From: an uncultured Pseudomonadota bacterium
Lineage (GTDB): Bacteria; Pseudomonadota; Gammaproteobacteria; Steroidobacterales; Steroidobacteraceae
Direction of reading: 5' to 3'
DNA: 12,253 nt
NCBI GenBank assembly: GCA_903910215.1
Contig: CAIVYV010000363.1
Coordinates: forward strand, 1-12,253
Position numbers and translations under genes: made by a program. This document shows positions 1 to 5,691 of the stretch, in pieces. Numbering within the stretch: position 1 is the first letter of the stretch; each line of letters opens with the position of its first letter. The notes beneath the pieces were generated by a model. The model was not told where the DNA came from, did no database searches, and saw only the letters and a list, made by a program, of their open reading frames with translations.

Positions 1-2
1 CC

Positions 3-854
3 CGGGCGAATGAAGATGCGGGTCTCACCGGACCACGCACCGATGACGCCGCTCGCCGAAGCCATGGCAGCCGACTCGAGCGCGCGCACGACCGTAGTTC
101 CGACCGCAATTACCCGCCCTCCGGCGGCACGAACGCGTGCGATGGTGGTTGCGGTGTCGGGCGGAATTTCTGCGTACTCCGCATGCATCACATGCTCTTC
201 GATATTGTCGCTGCGCAGCGGCTGGAAAGTGCCCGCCCCGACGTGCAAGGTGATCGTCGCTCGTTCGATGCCCGACGCAGCCAATTGCTCGAGCAGCGCA
301 CGATCGAAGTGCAAACTCGCCGTCGGCGCTGCCACGGCGCCGGGCACCCGAGCCAGAACACTCTGATAGCGCTCGGTATCGTCGGCCACCGTCTCGCGTG
401 CAATGTAAGGCGGTAGCGGAATCTCGCCATGTCGTCCGAAGAACGCGAGCGCAGGCTCTGGGAGCTCAACTCGGAACAGATCATCCTGCCGACCGAGCAC
501 CCGCACCGACCCACCGGACGTCTCGACGATAGAGCCGTCTCGTAGCGGCTTGCTCGCCCGCATATGCAGCAACGCCTCGCGCCCCTCGAGTGCACGCTCG
601 AGCAGCATCTCGACACTGCCACCGGTCGGCTTGCGACCGTGCAGCCGCGCTGGGATCACGCGGGTATCGTTGAAAACCAGCAGATCACCCGGACGGAGCC
701 ATTGGCCGAGTTCACGGAACTGGGCGTCTCGCCAGATGGCCGTCTGCCCGTCGACGACCAGCAGGCGTGATGCCGTCCGGTCGGGCAACGGAAATTGGGC
801 GATGAGGTCCGCCGGGAGGTCGAAATCGAAGTCTGAGGCACGCACCGCGCGCAT
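3..854 (-). CDS. queA: S-adenosylmethionine:tRNA ribosyltransferase-isomerase QueA (3'-truncated by window edge)
   Basis: QueA transfers and isomerises the ribosyl moiety of S-adenosylmethionine onto 7-aminomethyl-7-deazaguanine in tRNA, giving epoxyqueuosine at the wobble position of GUN anticodons; it is cytosolic. The frame is open from 854 to the left edge and gives 284 residues. The E. coli protein has about 356, so roughly the last 60-70 are outside. Family blocks seen in order: DFDFDLPADLIAQ (8-20), FNDTRVIPARLHG (61-73), GEIPLPPYI (143-151), GAVAAPTASLHF (172-183; the usual G of APTAGLHF is S180), LHVGAGTFQP (203-212) and VGTTVVRALES (251-261). The start is uncertain: the ATG at 854 adds three residues, while a GTG at 845 would give the more typical N-terminus M-R-A-S-D-F. 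Neither has a clear Shine-Dalgarno. The gene diverges from the tRNA-Leu gene. Confidence 0.97.
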   Translation of the reverse strand, partial: MRAVRASDFDFDLPADLIAQFPLPDRTASRLLVVDGQTAIWRDAQFRELGQWLRPGDLLVFNDTRVIPARLHGRKPTGGSVEMLLERALEGREALLHMRASKPLRDGSIVETSGGSVRVLGRQDDLFRVELPEPALAFFGRHGEIPLPPYIARETVADDTERYQSVLARVPGAVAAPTASLHFDRALLEQLAASGIERATITLHVGAGTFQPLRSDNIEEHVMHAEYAEIPPDTATTIARVRAAGGRVIAVGTTVVRALESAAMASASGVIGAWSGETRIFIRP

Positions 855-882
855 GTTAGGCAAGCGCGGGCTCGCTTTCACG

Positions 883-894
883 TATAATGCGCGC
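883..894 (+). promoter_or_regulatory. Probable promoter -10 element of the tRNA-Leu gene, with GC-rich discriminator
   Basis: A perfect TATAAT lies at 883-888, followed directly by GCGCGC (889-894). Transcription would start near 895, about nine bases before the mature tRNA 5' end at 904. A GC-rich discriminator after the -10 is a known hallmark of stringently controlled stable-RNA promoters. No convincing -35 hexamer lies 16-18 bp upstream (859-866 reads ggcaagcg), so strength and control are inferred only. The 49-bp gap also has to hold the divergent queA promoter. Confidence 0.6.
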
Positions 895-903
895 ACATCC
901 TCA

Positions 904-990
904 GCCGGGATGGCGGAACTGGTAGACGCGCCGGACTCAAAATCCGGTTCTGGTGACAGAGTGTGGGTTCGATTCCCTCTCCCGGCACCA
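904..990 (+). tRNA. tRNA-Leu (anticodon CAA), CCA encoded
   Basis: This is a class II tRNA with a long variable arm; it decodes UUG. The acceptor stem GCCGGGA (904-910) pairs perfectly with TCCCGGC (980-986), followed by discriminator A987 and an encoded CCA (988-990). The D-stem is GCG/CGC (913-915 with 927-929). The anticodon stem CCGGA/TCCGG (931-935 with 943-947) is perfect, and the loop CTCAAAA places anticodon CAA at 938-940. The variable arm is a 4-bp stem TCTG/CAGA (949-952 with 957-960) closed by a GTGA tetraloop. The T-loop is TTCGATT (968-974). The T-stem GTGGG/CCCTC has one U-U mismatch (964 with 978), which is unusual. Identity follows from the anticodon together with the long variable arm. 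Confidence 0.95.
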
Positions 991-1001
991 CCTGATCATT
1001 C

Positions 1002-1541
1002 ATGAACTACTGCAGCAATTGTGGCACCGCCGTGGTGGTGCGTATCCCCGAGGGAGAGCACCTGCCACGCCACGTGTGCCCTGCCTGCCACACGGTCCAC
1101 TACCAAAATCCCAAACTCGTCGTGGGTTGCATCCCCGAGGACGAGCACGGCCGTATCGTTATGTGCCGGCGAGCGATCGAGCCTCGCCATGGTTACTGGA
1201 CCTTCCCCGCCGGGTTCATGGAAAACAACGAAACCCTGCAGCAAGCAGCGGCGCGCGAGTCGTACGAAGAAGCGCTGGCGGATGTGGAAATTGGCTCGTT
1301 GCTGGCCATCGTGCATATTCTGCATGCACATCAAGTGCACGTGTTTTTTCGCGCCAAGCTGCGTTCGCCCGAGATCGGTGCAGGTACCGAAAGCCTCGAA
1401 GCCCGTATGATTTCCGAGGCAGATATGCCTTGGAACGACATCGCGTTTGCGAGCACGGAGTTCGCCCTGCGACGATTCTTCGAAGACCGGGCAGCGGGCG
1501 TCGAGCGCCACCACTTCACGGATATAGACCGGCGGGTTTAG
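1002..1541 (+). CDS. Nudix hydrolase with N-terminal zinc ribbon
   Basis: A 179-residue protein predicted to cleave a nucleoside-diphosphate-linked substrate, in the family that includes ADP-ribose and NAD(H) pyrophosphatases; the substrate cannot be read from sequence. The N-terminus is a zinc ribbon with paired cysteines at 4/7 and 26/29. The Nudix box spans about 71-93: G71, E77, R85-E86 and E89-E90 fit the GX5EX7REUXEEXGU signature. The final G-U positions are L92 and A93, and the hydrophobic position after RE is S87, so the box is slightly degenerate; E86, E89 and E90, the expected metal ligands, are intact. The start at 1002 is chosen because the zinc ribbon begins at once (M-N-Y-C-S-N-C). 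It lies 11 bases after the tRNA CCA, with no Shine-Dalgarno and no separate promoter visible, so tRNA and mRNA are probably co-transcribed. Confidence 0.9.
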   Translation: MNYCSNCGTAVVVRIPEGEHLPRHVCPACHTVHYQNPKLVVGCIPEDEHGRIVMCRRAIEPRHGYWTFPAGFMENNETLQQAAARESYEEALADVEIGSLLAIVHILHAHQVHVFFRAKLRSPEIGAGTESLEARMISEADMPWNDIAFASTEFALRRFFEDRAAGVERHHFTDIDRRV

Positions 1542-1573
1542 AGTCTCGCCTTCAGCTTAGATCGGGGTTGCCC

Positions 1574-1897
1574 ATGACGTTCGTCGTTACCGAGAACTGC
1601 ATCAAGTGCAAGTACATGGATTGTGTGGAAGTGTGTCCGGTGGATTGTTTCCACGAGGGCCCAAACTTCCTCGTCATCGATCCCGATGAGTGCATCGACT
1701 GCACACTCTGCGAGCCGGAGTGCCCGGCCGAGGCGATCTATTCCGAAGACGAGTTGCCCTCCGGACAGGAGTCGTTCAAGGAACTGAACGCCGAACTATC
1801 ACGCAAGTGGCCAGTGCTTACCGAAAAGAAAGATGCGCCGAGCGACGCCAAAGACTGGGACGGCAAGCCGGGTAAGCTGAGCCTGCTCGAACGCTAA
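1574..1897 (+). CDS. fdxA: Seven-iron ferredoxin FdxA ([3Fe-4S][4Fe-4S], Azotobacter FdI type)
   Basis: A 107-residue low-potential electron carrier of the cytoplasm. The sequence follows Azotobacter vinelandii ferredoxin I almost throughout, including the long C-terminal tail with DWDG and the terminal LLER. Cysteines lie at 9, 12, 17, 21, 25, 40, 43, 46 and 50. By homology C9, C17 and C50 bind the 3Fe-4S cluster and C21, C40, C43 and C46 bind the 4Fe-4S cluster, with C25 the free cysteine near it. C12 and C17 are separated by four residues, the spacing typical of the 3Fe site. The ATG at 1574 matches the family start; a weak purine run GGGG sits at 1564-1567. It lies 32 bp after the Nudix gene, probably on the same transcript, and converges on dsbC with 13 bp between stops. 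Its redox partner is not evident here. Confidence 0.96.
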   Translation: MTFVVTENCIKCKYMDCVEVCPVDCFHEGPNFLVIDPDECIDCTLCEPECPAEAIYSEDELPSGQESFKELNAELSRKWPVLTEKKDAPSDAKDWDGKPGKLSLLER

Positions 1898-1910
1898 CGG
1901 ACGAGCGGCC

Positions 1911-2681
1911 TTAGCGCTGAGCCGCCGGCGGCTCCAGACGACGAATCAGCATTGCGGGCGGCACATAGCCCGCGAGCAATTCTCCATCTTCGAGAATGAT
2001 GGCGGGCGTTCCGCGCAGGCCGATCTCCTGGCCCAACTCGTAGTCGCGCTGCACGATCGACGAGGCGTTGCACTTGCCGCTTTTGACTGACTCGCCGCGT
2101 TTCGCGCGCGTCATCGCATCGGTCTTGTTGGTCGCACAGGCCACGGCTTGGGCTTTATCCCAACCCTCGGAATCAGGACCCATGCGCGGGTAGTAGAGGT
2201 AGCGAACGCGGATGCCGAGCTTGTTGTACTCGGGCATCTCCGAATGCAGTTTGCGGCAGTAGCCGCAATCGATGTCAGTGAACACGGTGATGGTGTGCTT
2301 GGCATCTTTCGCGCCGAACACCACCATCTGCGCCTCGGGCACCTGACCGATCAGCGCCAGACGCGCTTCGCGACGCCGAGTCTCACTGAGGTTGTTCTCC
2401 GTCGCCAAATCGTAGAGATCCCCATCGAAGGCATATTTTCCGTCGGCGCTCAAATAAATGACATCGGCACCACGGGCATATTCAAAGATTCCAGGCAAGG
2501 GCGAGGGCCGAAAATCGCTGAGCTTGCTACCCGGCATTTTCTTGACGAGTTCCGCGCGCGGATCCGGCTTCTTCGCAGCAGCTTGGGACGCGTTTTGCGG
2601 CCACGCTGGCATGGTGCAAATTGCCGCTAGCGCGATCAACAGCCAGCTTCGACGCAAGGTCTGGGTCATCTGCATTTTCAT
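1911..2681 (-). CDS. dsbC: Thiol:disulfide interchange protein DsbC (periplasmic disulfide isomerase)
   Basis: A 256-residue secreted protein that reshuffles wrong disulfides in periplasmic proteins and is kept reduced by DsbD. The N-terminus is a signal peptide: positive residues R10-R11, a hydrophobic run WLLIALAAICTM (13-24) and likely cleavage around 26-31. An N-terminal dimerisation domain (about 41-110) precedes the thioredoxin fold (about 128-250). The active site is C139-G-Y-C142 and the cis-proline motif is T225-P226. C182 and C204 match the second, structural disulfide of E. coli DsbC. The start is unclear: Met codons 1, 3 and 5 (2681, 2675, 2669) are all possible and none has a clear Shine-Dalgarno. 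The gene lies 17 bp downstream of xerD, the same pairing as in E. coli, and is presumably co-transcribed with it. Confidence 0.95.
   Translation of the reverse strand: MKMQMTQTLRRSWLLIALAAICTMPAWPQNASQAAAKKPDPRAELVKKMPGSKLSDFRPSPLPGIFEYARGADVIYLSADGKYAFDGDLYDLATENNLSETRRREARLALIGQVPEAQMVVFGAKDAKHTITVFTDIDCGYCRKLHSEMPEYNKLGIRVRYLYYPRMGPDSEGWDKAQAVACATNKTDAMTRAKRGESVKSGKCNASSIVQRDYELGQEIGLRGTPAIILEDGELLAGYVPPAMLIRRLEPPAAQR
1919..1934. repeat. Perfect 16-bp palindrome at the 3' end of dsbC
   Basis: GAGCCGCCGGCGGCTC is its own reverse complement. It encodes E-P-P-A-A near the DsbC C-terminus and lies 22 bp past the convergent fdxA stop. A cruciform or RNA hairpin here could help end transcription in both directions, but no T-tract follows on either strand. 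It may equally reflect GC-rich codon choice. Confidence 0.35.
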
Positions 2682-2698
2682 GCGCCGAAGTCTAACAC

Positions 2699-3613
2699 TC
2701 AGCCTCTCGGGTGATGTGTCTCGTGCAGCGCTTTCATGCGCTCGCGCGCGACATGGGTATAAATCTGCGTGGTCGACAAATCGCTGTGCCCCAGCAGCAT
2801 CTGCACTACTCGCAAGTCCGCGCCGTGATTCAACAAATGGGTTGCGAAAGCGTGCCGCAAGGTATGCGGCGAGAGGGGCTTGTCGATACCAGCGGTACGC
2901 GCATGACGCTTGATCAGGTGCCAGAACGCCTGACGGGTCATCGGCTCCCCCTCGCGGGTCGGAAACAGATGCTCACTGGATCGACCCTCGAGCAAAGCGG
3001 CGCGCCCGCGCTGCTCGAACTGCTGCAGCGTCTCGGCAGCGGCCGCACCAATCGGCACCAAGCGCTCACGATTACCTTTGCCCGTCACACGCACCACGCC
3101 TTGGTTCAAATTCACCTGCGTGTAACGCAAGGCAATCAACTCCGAGACTCGCAAGCCCGTGGCGTAGAGCATCTCGAGCATCGCCCGATCACGCAGTGCC
3201 CGTGGCTCATCGCCGGCGGGCGCCACAAGCAATGCCTCGACCTCCGCCTCACTCAGCGACTTAGGCAGCCGGCGCCCAAGTCGCGGCGCCGAGATGTCGA
3301 GCGTGGGATCGTCGGCGCGATGTCGCTCGCGTACGAGGTGTCGAAAAAATCGACGAAAGGTCGACAATTGCCGCGCAGTCGATCGCGACTTAGCGCCCTG
3401 CTCAGCACGTAAGGCCAGATACGCCAGCAGATCGGCACGCGAGGCCGAGGTGACATCGATCGCACGAGGCGCGAGCCATCGCTGCAGCGCAAGCAGATCG
3501 GCACGATACGCCGCCAACGTGTTCTGCGAGAGGCCGCGCTCCATCCATAAGACATCCAGAAATCGCAGCACGACGGGATGGATTTCGACTGATTGGTGTG
3601 ACGTGTCGTTCAT
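2699..3613 (-). CDS. xerD: Site-specific tyrosine recombinase XerD
   Basis: With XerC, XerD resolves chromosome dimers at dif under FtsK control. The N-terminal SAM-like core-binding domain (about 14-100) includes ERGLSQNTLAAYRADL. The catalytic domain carries the complete set of residues, numbered from the ATG at 3613: R155 (ATGLRVSEL), K179 (GKGNRERLVPIG), H250 and R253 (HTLRHAFATHLL), H276 (LLGHSDLSTTQIY) and nucleophile Y285. Length is 304 against 298 in E. coli, and catalytic spacing agrees with it. An in-frame TTG at 3637 would add eight residues, but the ATG at 3613 fits the family better; no strong Shine-Dalgarno distinguishes them. XerD rather than XerC is chosen from overall resemblance and the dsbC neighbour. 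It is chromosomal housekeeping, not a sign of an integrated element: no dif-like site or mobile gene is next to it. Confidence 0.93.
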   Translation of the reverse strand: MNDTSHQSVEIHPVVLRFLDVLWMERGLSQNTLAAYRADLLALQRWLAPRAIDVTSASRADLLAYLALRAEQGAKSRSTARQLSTFRRFFRHLVRERHRADDPTLDISAPRLGRRLPKSLSEAEVEALLVAPAGDEPRALRDRAMLEMLYATGLRVSELIALRYTQVNLNQGVVRVTGKGNRERLVPIGAAAAETLQQFEQRGRAALLEGRSSEHLFPTREGEPMTRQAFWHLIKRHARTAGIDKPLSPHTLRHAFATHLLNHGADLRVVQMLLGHSDLSTTQIYTHVARERMKALHETHHPRG

Positions 3614-3635
3614 TGACTTTGCAGTGCTCGCACCC

Positions 3636-3640
3636 AAGGA
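3636..3640 (+). promoter_or_regulatory. Ribosome binding site of the PlsC-like acyltransferase gene
   Basis: AAGGA at 3636-3640 lies nine bases before the ATG at 3650. It supports that start and is notable because it sits inside the 36-bp gap between two divergent start codons, overlapping the alternative TTG start of xerD on the other strand. Confidence 0.65.
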
Positions 3641-3649
3641 TACCGCGCC

Positions 3650-4411
3650 ATGCCAGAAGGTCGAGACAACCTGCAGCGTGAGTCCGCCGTCGGCTTGATC
3701 GGTCGGGTGCTCTACGGCTCCTACGCCTGGGTCGTGTTCGTGCTGATCGCACTCGGTCTGTTGCTGTTGCTTTTATTTGTGCCGAACGTGCAACGCCGTC
3801 GGCACTATGCCGGTATCGCCGCAAGACTCGTCATGCGCGGAAGCTTCCACCCGCTGCACGTCACCGGGGTAGAACACCTACCGCAAGGTCAGTGCGTCGT
3901 TGCAGCCAACCACGCGAGCTACATCGATGCCATCGTGATCAAGGCGGTGCTGCCCGAGCGATTCGCCTACGTCGTCAAACGTGAAATGGCGGCGGTGCCG
4001 CTTGCGGGTCTGCTGCTCGAACTACTCGGCACCGAGTTCGTCGAGCGCTTCAACCGCCACCGCGGTGGACTCGATGCACGCCGAGTACTACGCACCGTTT
4101 CGGGTGGCCAAGCGCTGCTGTTCTTTCCCGAGGGCACATTCGTGGGTGAACCCGGTCTGTTGAAATTCAACAACGGGGCGTTCAAGAGTGCCGTCGCCGC
4201 CAACTGCCCGGTCGTCCCCTGCGTACTTCGCGGCACGCGCCAGATCCTGCCTAGTCCGCGATTCTTCCCAAGACCCGGCCGCGTCGAGGTCGAGTTTCTC
4301 GATCCTGTCCTACCCGACGCCGACTTGCCCCCAGAACAGCAAGTCGCCGCACTGCGTGAGCACACGCGAGCGGCCATCCTGAGTCGTTTAGACGAGCCTG
4401 ATCGAGGCTGA
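3650..4411 (+). CDS. PlsC-like 1-acylglycerol-3-phosphate acyltransferase
   Basis: A 253-residue membrane-associated acyltransferase of the lysophospholipid acyltransferase family, predicted to acylate lysophosphatidic acid or a related lysolipid at the cytoplasmic face of the inner membrane. One strong transmembrane segment lies at about 26-45 (WVVFVLIALGLLLLLLFV). The catalytic HX4D motif is N87-H88-A-S-Y-I-D93. The glycerol-phosphate binding block includes F134-N-R (ERFNRHRG) and F159-P-E-G-T163. A V-V-P block (188-190) follows. The short tail has no extra domain. The start ATG has AAGGA nine bases upstream. The gene stands alone and diverges from xerD; the next gene begins about 100 bp on. 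Whether it is the housekeeping PlsC or a paralogue acting on another lysolipid cannot be told from sequence. Confidence 0.9.
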   Translation: MPEGRDNLQRESAVGLIGRVLYGSYAWVVFVLIALGLLLLLLFVPNVQRRRHYAGIAARLVMRGSFHPLHVTGVEHLPQGQCVVAANHASYIDAIVIKAVLPERFAYVVKREMAAVPLAGLLLELLGTEFVERFNRHRGGLDARRVLRTVSGGQALLFFPEGTFVGEPGLLKFNNGAFKSAVAANCPVVPCVLRGTRQILPSPRFFPRPGRVEVEFLDPVLPDADLPPEQQVAALREHTRAAILSRLDEPDRG

Positions 4412-4453
4412 TTACGAGGGCAATGACCCGGGCTGGGCCGGGGTGCGCGAGCG

Positions 4454-4470
4454 GTGTCGCTTGGCTACAC
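4454..4470. repeat. Imperfect inverted repeat upstream of the thiolase gene (possible operator)
   Basis: GTGTcGCttgGCtACAC: arms GTGTCGCT and GGCTACAC match at six of eight positions around a single central base. It abuts the candidate -35 element at 4471, which is where a repressor or activator could act. A chance origin is quite possible in a short GC-rich gap. Confidence 0.25.
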
Positions 4471-4498
4471 TTGTCGGCTCTCCCAGCCTCACTCTAGT
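4471..4498 (+). promoter_or_regulatory. Candidate sigma-70 promoter of the thiolase operon
   Basis: TTGTCG (4471-4476) and TCTAGT (4493-4498), each matching four of six consensus positions, are separated by 16 bp. Transcription would start near 4505, only about six bases before the ATG, which argues against it being the main promoter. The rest of the 4412-4510 gap contains two short GC-rich hairpins (AGCCT/AGGCT at 4395-4409 and CCCGG/CCGGG at 4427-4442) without a T-tract, so no intrinsic terminator is evident after the acyltransferase gene. Confidence 0.3.
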
Positions 4499-4510
4499 AC
4501 AGGTTCAGTC

Positions 4511-5689
4511 ATGTCCGATTCCGTCTTGATCCTCTCCGCGCGTCGCACTCCGATCGGTGCTTTTCAGGGAGTGTTAGCCCCGGTGACCGCCCCGCAACTG
4601 GGCGCTGCCGCTATCCGCGGGGCCATTGAGTCGGCGGGAATCACCCCAGAGCAAGTGGACGAAGTCATCATGGGCTGCGTGCTGCCCGCCGGCCTCGGAC
4701 AAGCGCCGGCTCGCCAAGCCGCGCTTGCCGCCGGCATCCCAAATTCGATTCCTGCCACGACGATGAACAAGATGTGCGGCTCAGCGCTCAAGGCCATCAT
4801 GATGGCGGCTGACCAGATTCGCGCGGGCGAGGCTGGCGTGATGGTGGCTGGCGGACTCGAGTCCATGACCAACGCACCGTACCTGTTGCCGAAAGCGCGC
4901 AGCGGCTATCGCATGGGTCACGGCGAGGTGCTCGACCATATGTTCTACGACGGTCTGCAAAGCGCATGGGACGGACAGATGATGGGCTGCTTCGCCGAGA
5001 ACACGGCTGGGCGCTATCAGTTCAGTCGAGCCGACCAAGACGCCTTCGCCGCCGAGTCGGTACGCCGCGCACTCGCTGCCGTGGAATCGGGCGCGTTTGC
5101 CAAAGAAATCGTGCCCATTACGGTCAAGGGCCGAAAGGGCGAAGTCGTGGTGGATCGCGACGAGACGCCGTTCACCTGCGACATCGCCAAGATCCCGCAA
5201 TTGAAACCCGCTTTCCGCAAGGATGGCACCGTGACAGCCGCCAGCTCCTCGTCGATCTCCGACGGTGCTGCTGCCGTGGTGCTCGCGAGTGAATCAGCCG
5301 CCGCCAAAATCGGCGCAAAGCCGCTCGCCAAAATCGTCGCTTACGCGAGCCACTCGCAGGAGCCCGAGTGGTTCACGATCGCACCGGTCGGTGCGATCCA
5401 AAAAGTGCTCGCGCGCACCGGTTGGAAAGCGAGCGACGTTGATCTTTTCGAGGTCAACGAGGCCTTTGCGACCGTCGCCATGTCCGCTGCCAAAGATATC
5501 GGCATCGCGGCTGACAAACTCAATGTGAATGGCGGCGCCTGCGCGCTCGGTCATCCGGTGGGCGCCACTGGTGCACGCATCGTCGCCACCTTGCTGCATG
5601 CGCTCATCGCGCGCGGTGGACGTCGTGGCATCGCCTCGCTGTGCATCGGCGGCGGCGAAGCGGTCGCTATCGCGATCGAGCGAGTCTGA
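4511..5689 (+). CDS. Acetyl-CoA acetyltransferase (thiolase II family)
   Basis: A 392-residue cytosolic thiolase that interconverts acetoacetyl-CoA plus CoA with two acetyl-CoA; it may also accept other short 3-ketoacyl-CoAs. The acyl-accepting nucleophile is C89 in NKMCGSALKA. The second catalytic block is NVNGGACALGHPVGATG (338-354) with H348. The acid/base cysteine is C378 in SLCIGGGEA, and VNEAFA (315-320) is intact. In the loop before DGAAA the usual asparagine of TAxN is serine (TAASSSSISDGAAA). The frame stays open upstream to 4454, but the ATG at 4511 gives the standard family start (MSDSVLILSARRTPIGAF) and has AGG at 4501-4503. It is first in a five-gene cluster, ending 2 bp before the dehydrogenase gene. 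Together with the acetoacetyl-CoA synthetase three genes on, it would feed acetoacetate to acetyl-CoA. Confidence 0.95.
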   Translation: MSDSVLILSARRTPIGAFQGVLAPVTAPQLGAAAIRGAIESAGITPEQVDEVIMGCVLPAGLGQAPARQAALAAGIPNSIPATTMNKMCGSALKAIMMAADQIRAGEAGVMVAGGLESMTNAPYLLPKARSGYRMGHGEVLDHMFYDGLQSAWDGQMMGCFAENTAGRYQFSRADQDAFAAESVRRALAAVESGAFAKEIVPITVKGRKGEVVVDRDETPFTCDIAKIPQLKPAFRKDGTVTAASSSSISDGAAAVVLASESAAAKIGAKPLAKIVAYASHSQEPEWFTIAPVGAIQKVLARTGWKASDVDLFEVNEAFATVAMSAAKDIGIAADKLNVNGGACALGHPVGATGARIVATLLHALIARGGRRGIASLCIGGGEAVAIAIERV

Positions 5690-5691
5690 CC

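Noticed and set aside
188..622. 144-codon minus-strand frame at the left end
   Set aside because: It is an out-of-frame shadow of queA, which is continuous in another minus-strand frame from 854 to the edge.
953..1573. Open frame running upstream of fdxA through the tRNA and Nudix genes
   Set aside because: It is a stop-free GC-rich alternative frame. FdxA homology begins exactly at the ATG 1574, and the upstream translation is low-complexity and crosses a tRNA.
2711..3412. 233-codon plus-strand open frame opposite xerD
   Set aside because: It is a shadow of xerD, whose full catalytic set is present on the other strand.
2699..3613. XerD as evidence of an integrated mobile element next to the tRNA-Leu gene
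   Set aside because: The protein is the housekeeping XerD paired with dsbC. No attachment-site duplication of the tRNA end, phage or plasmid genes are seen.
3613..3644. Promoter for the acyltransferase from TTGACT (3613-3618)
   Set aside because: The best -10 matches (aaggat at 3636, gatacc at 3639) are poor, and transcription would start at about or after the ATG at 3650.
4395..4442. Intrinsic terminator after the acyltransferase gene
   Set aside because: The two GC hairpins have only 5-bp stems and no T-tract follows.
4461..4476. Sigma-54 (-24/-12) promoter before the thiolase
   Set aside because: TTGGC is present, but the GC expected 10 bp after the GG is CG, so the -12 element fails.
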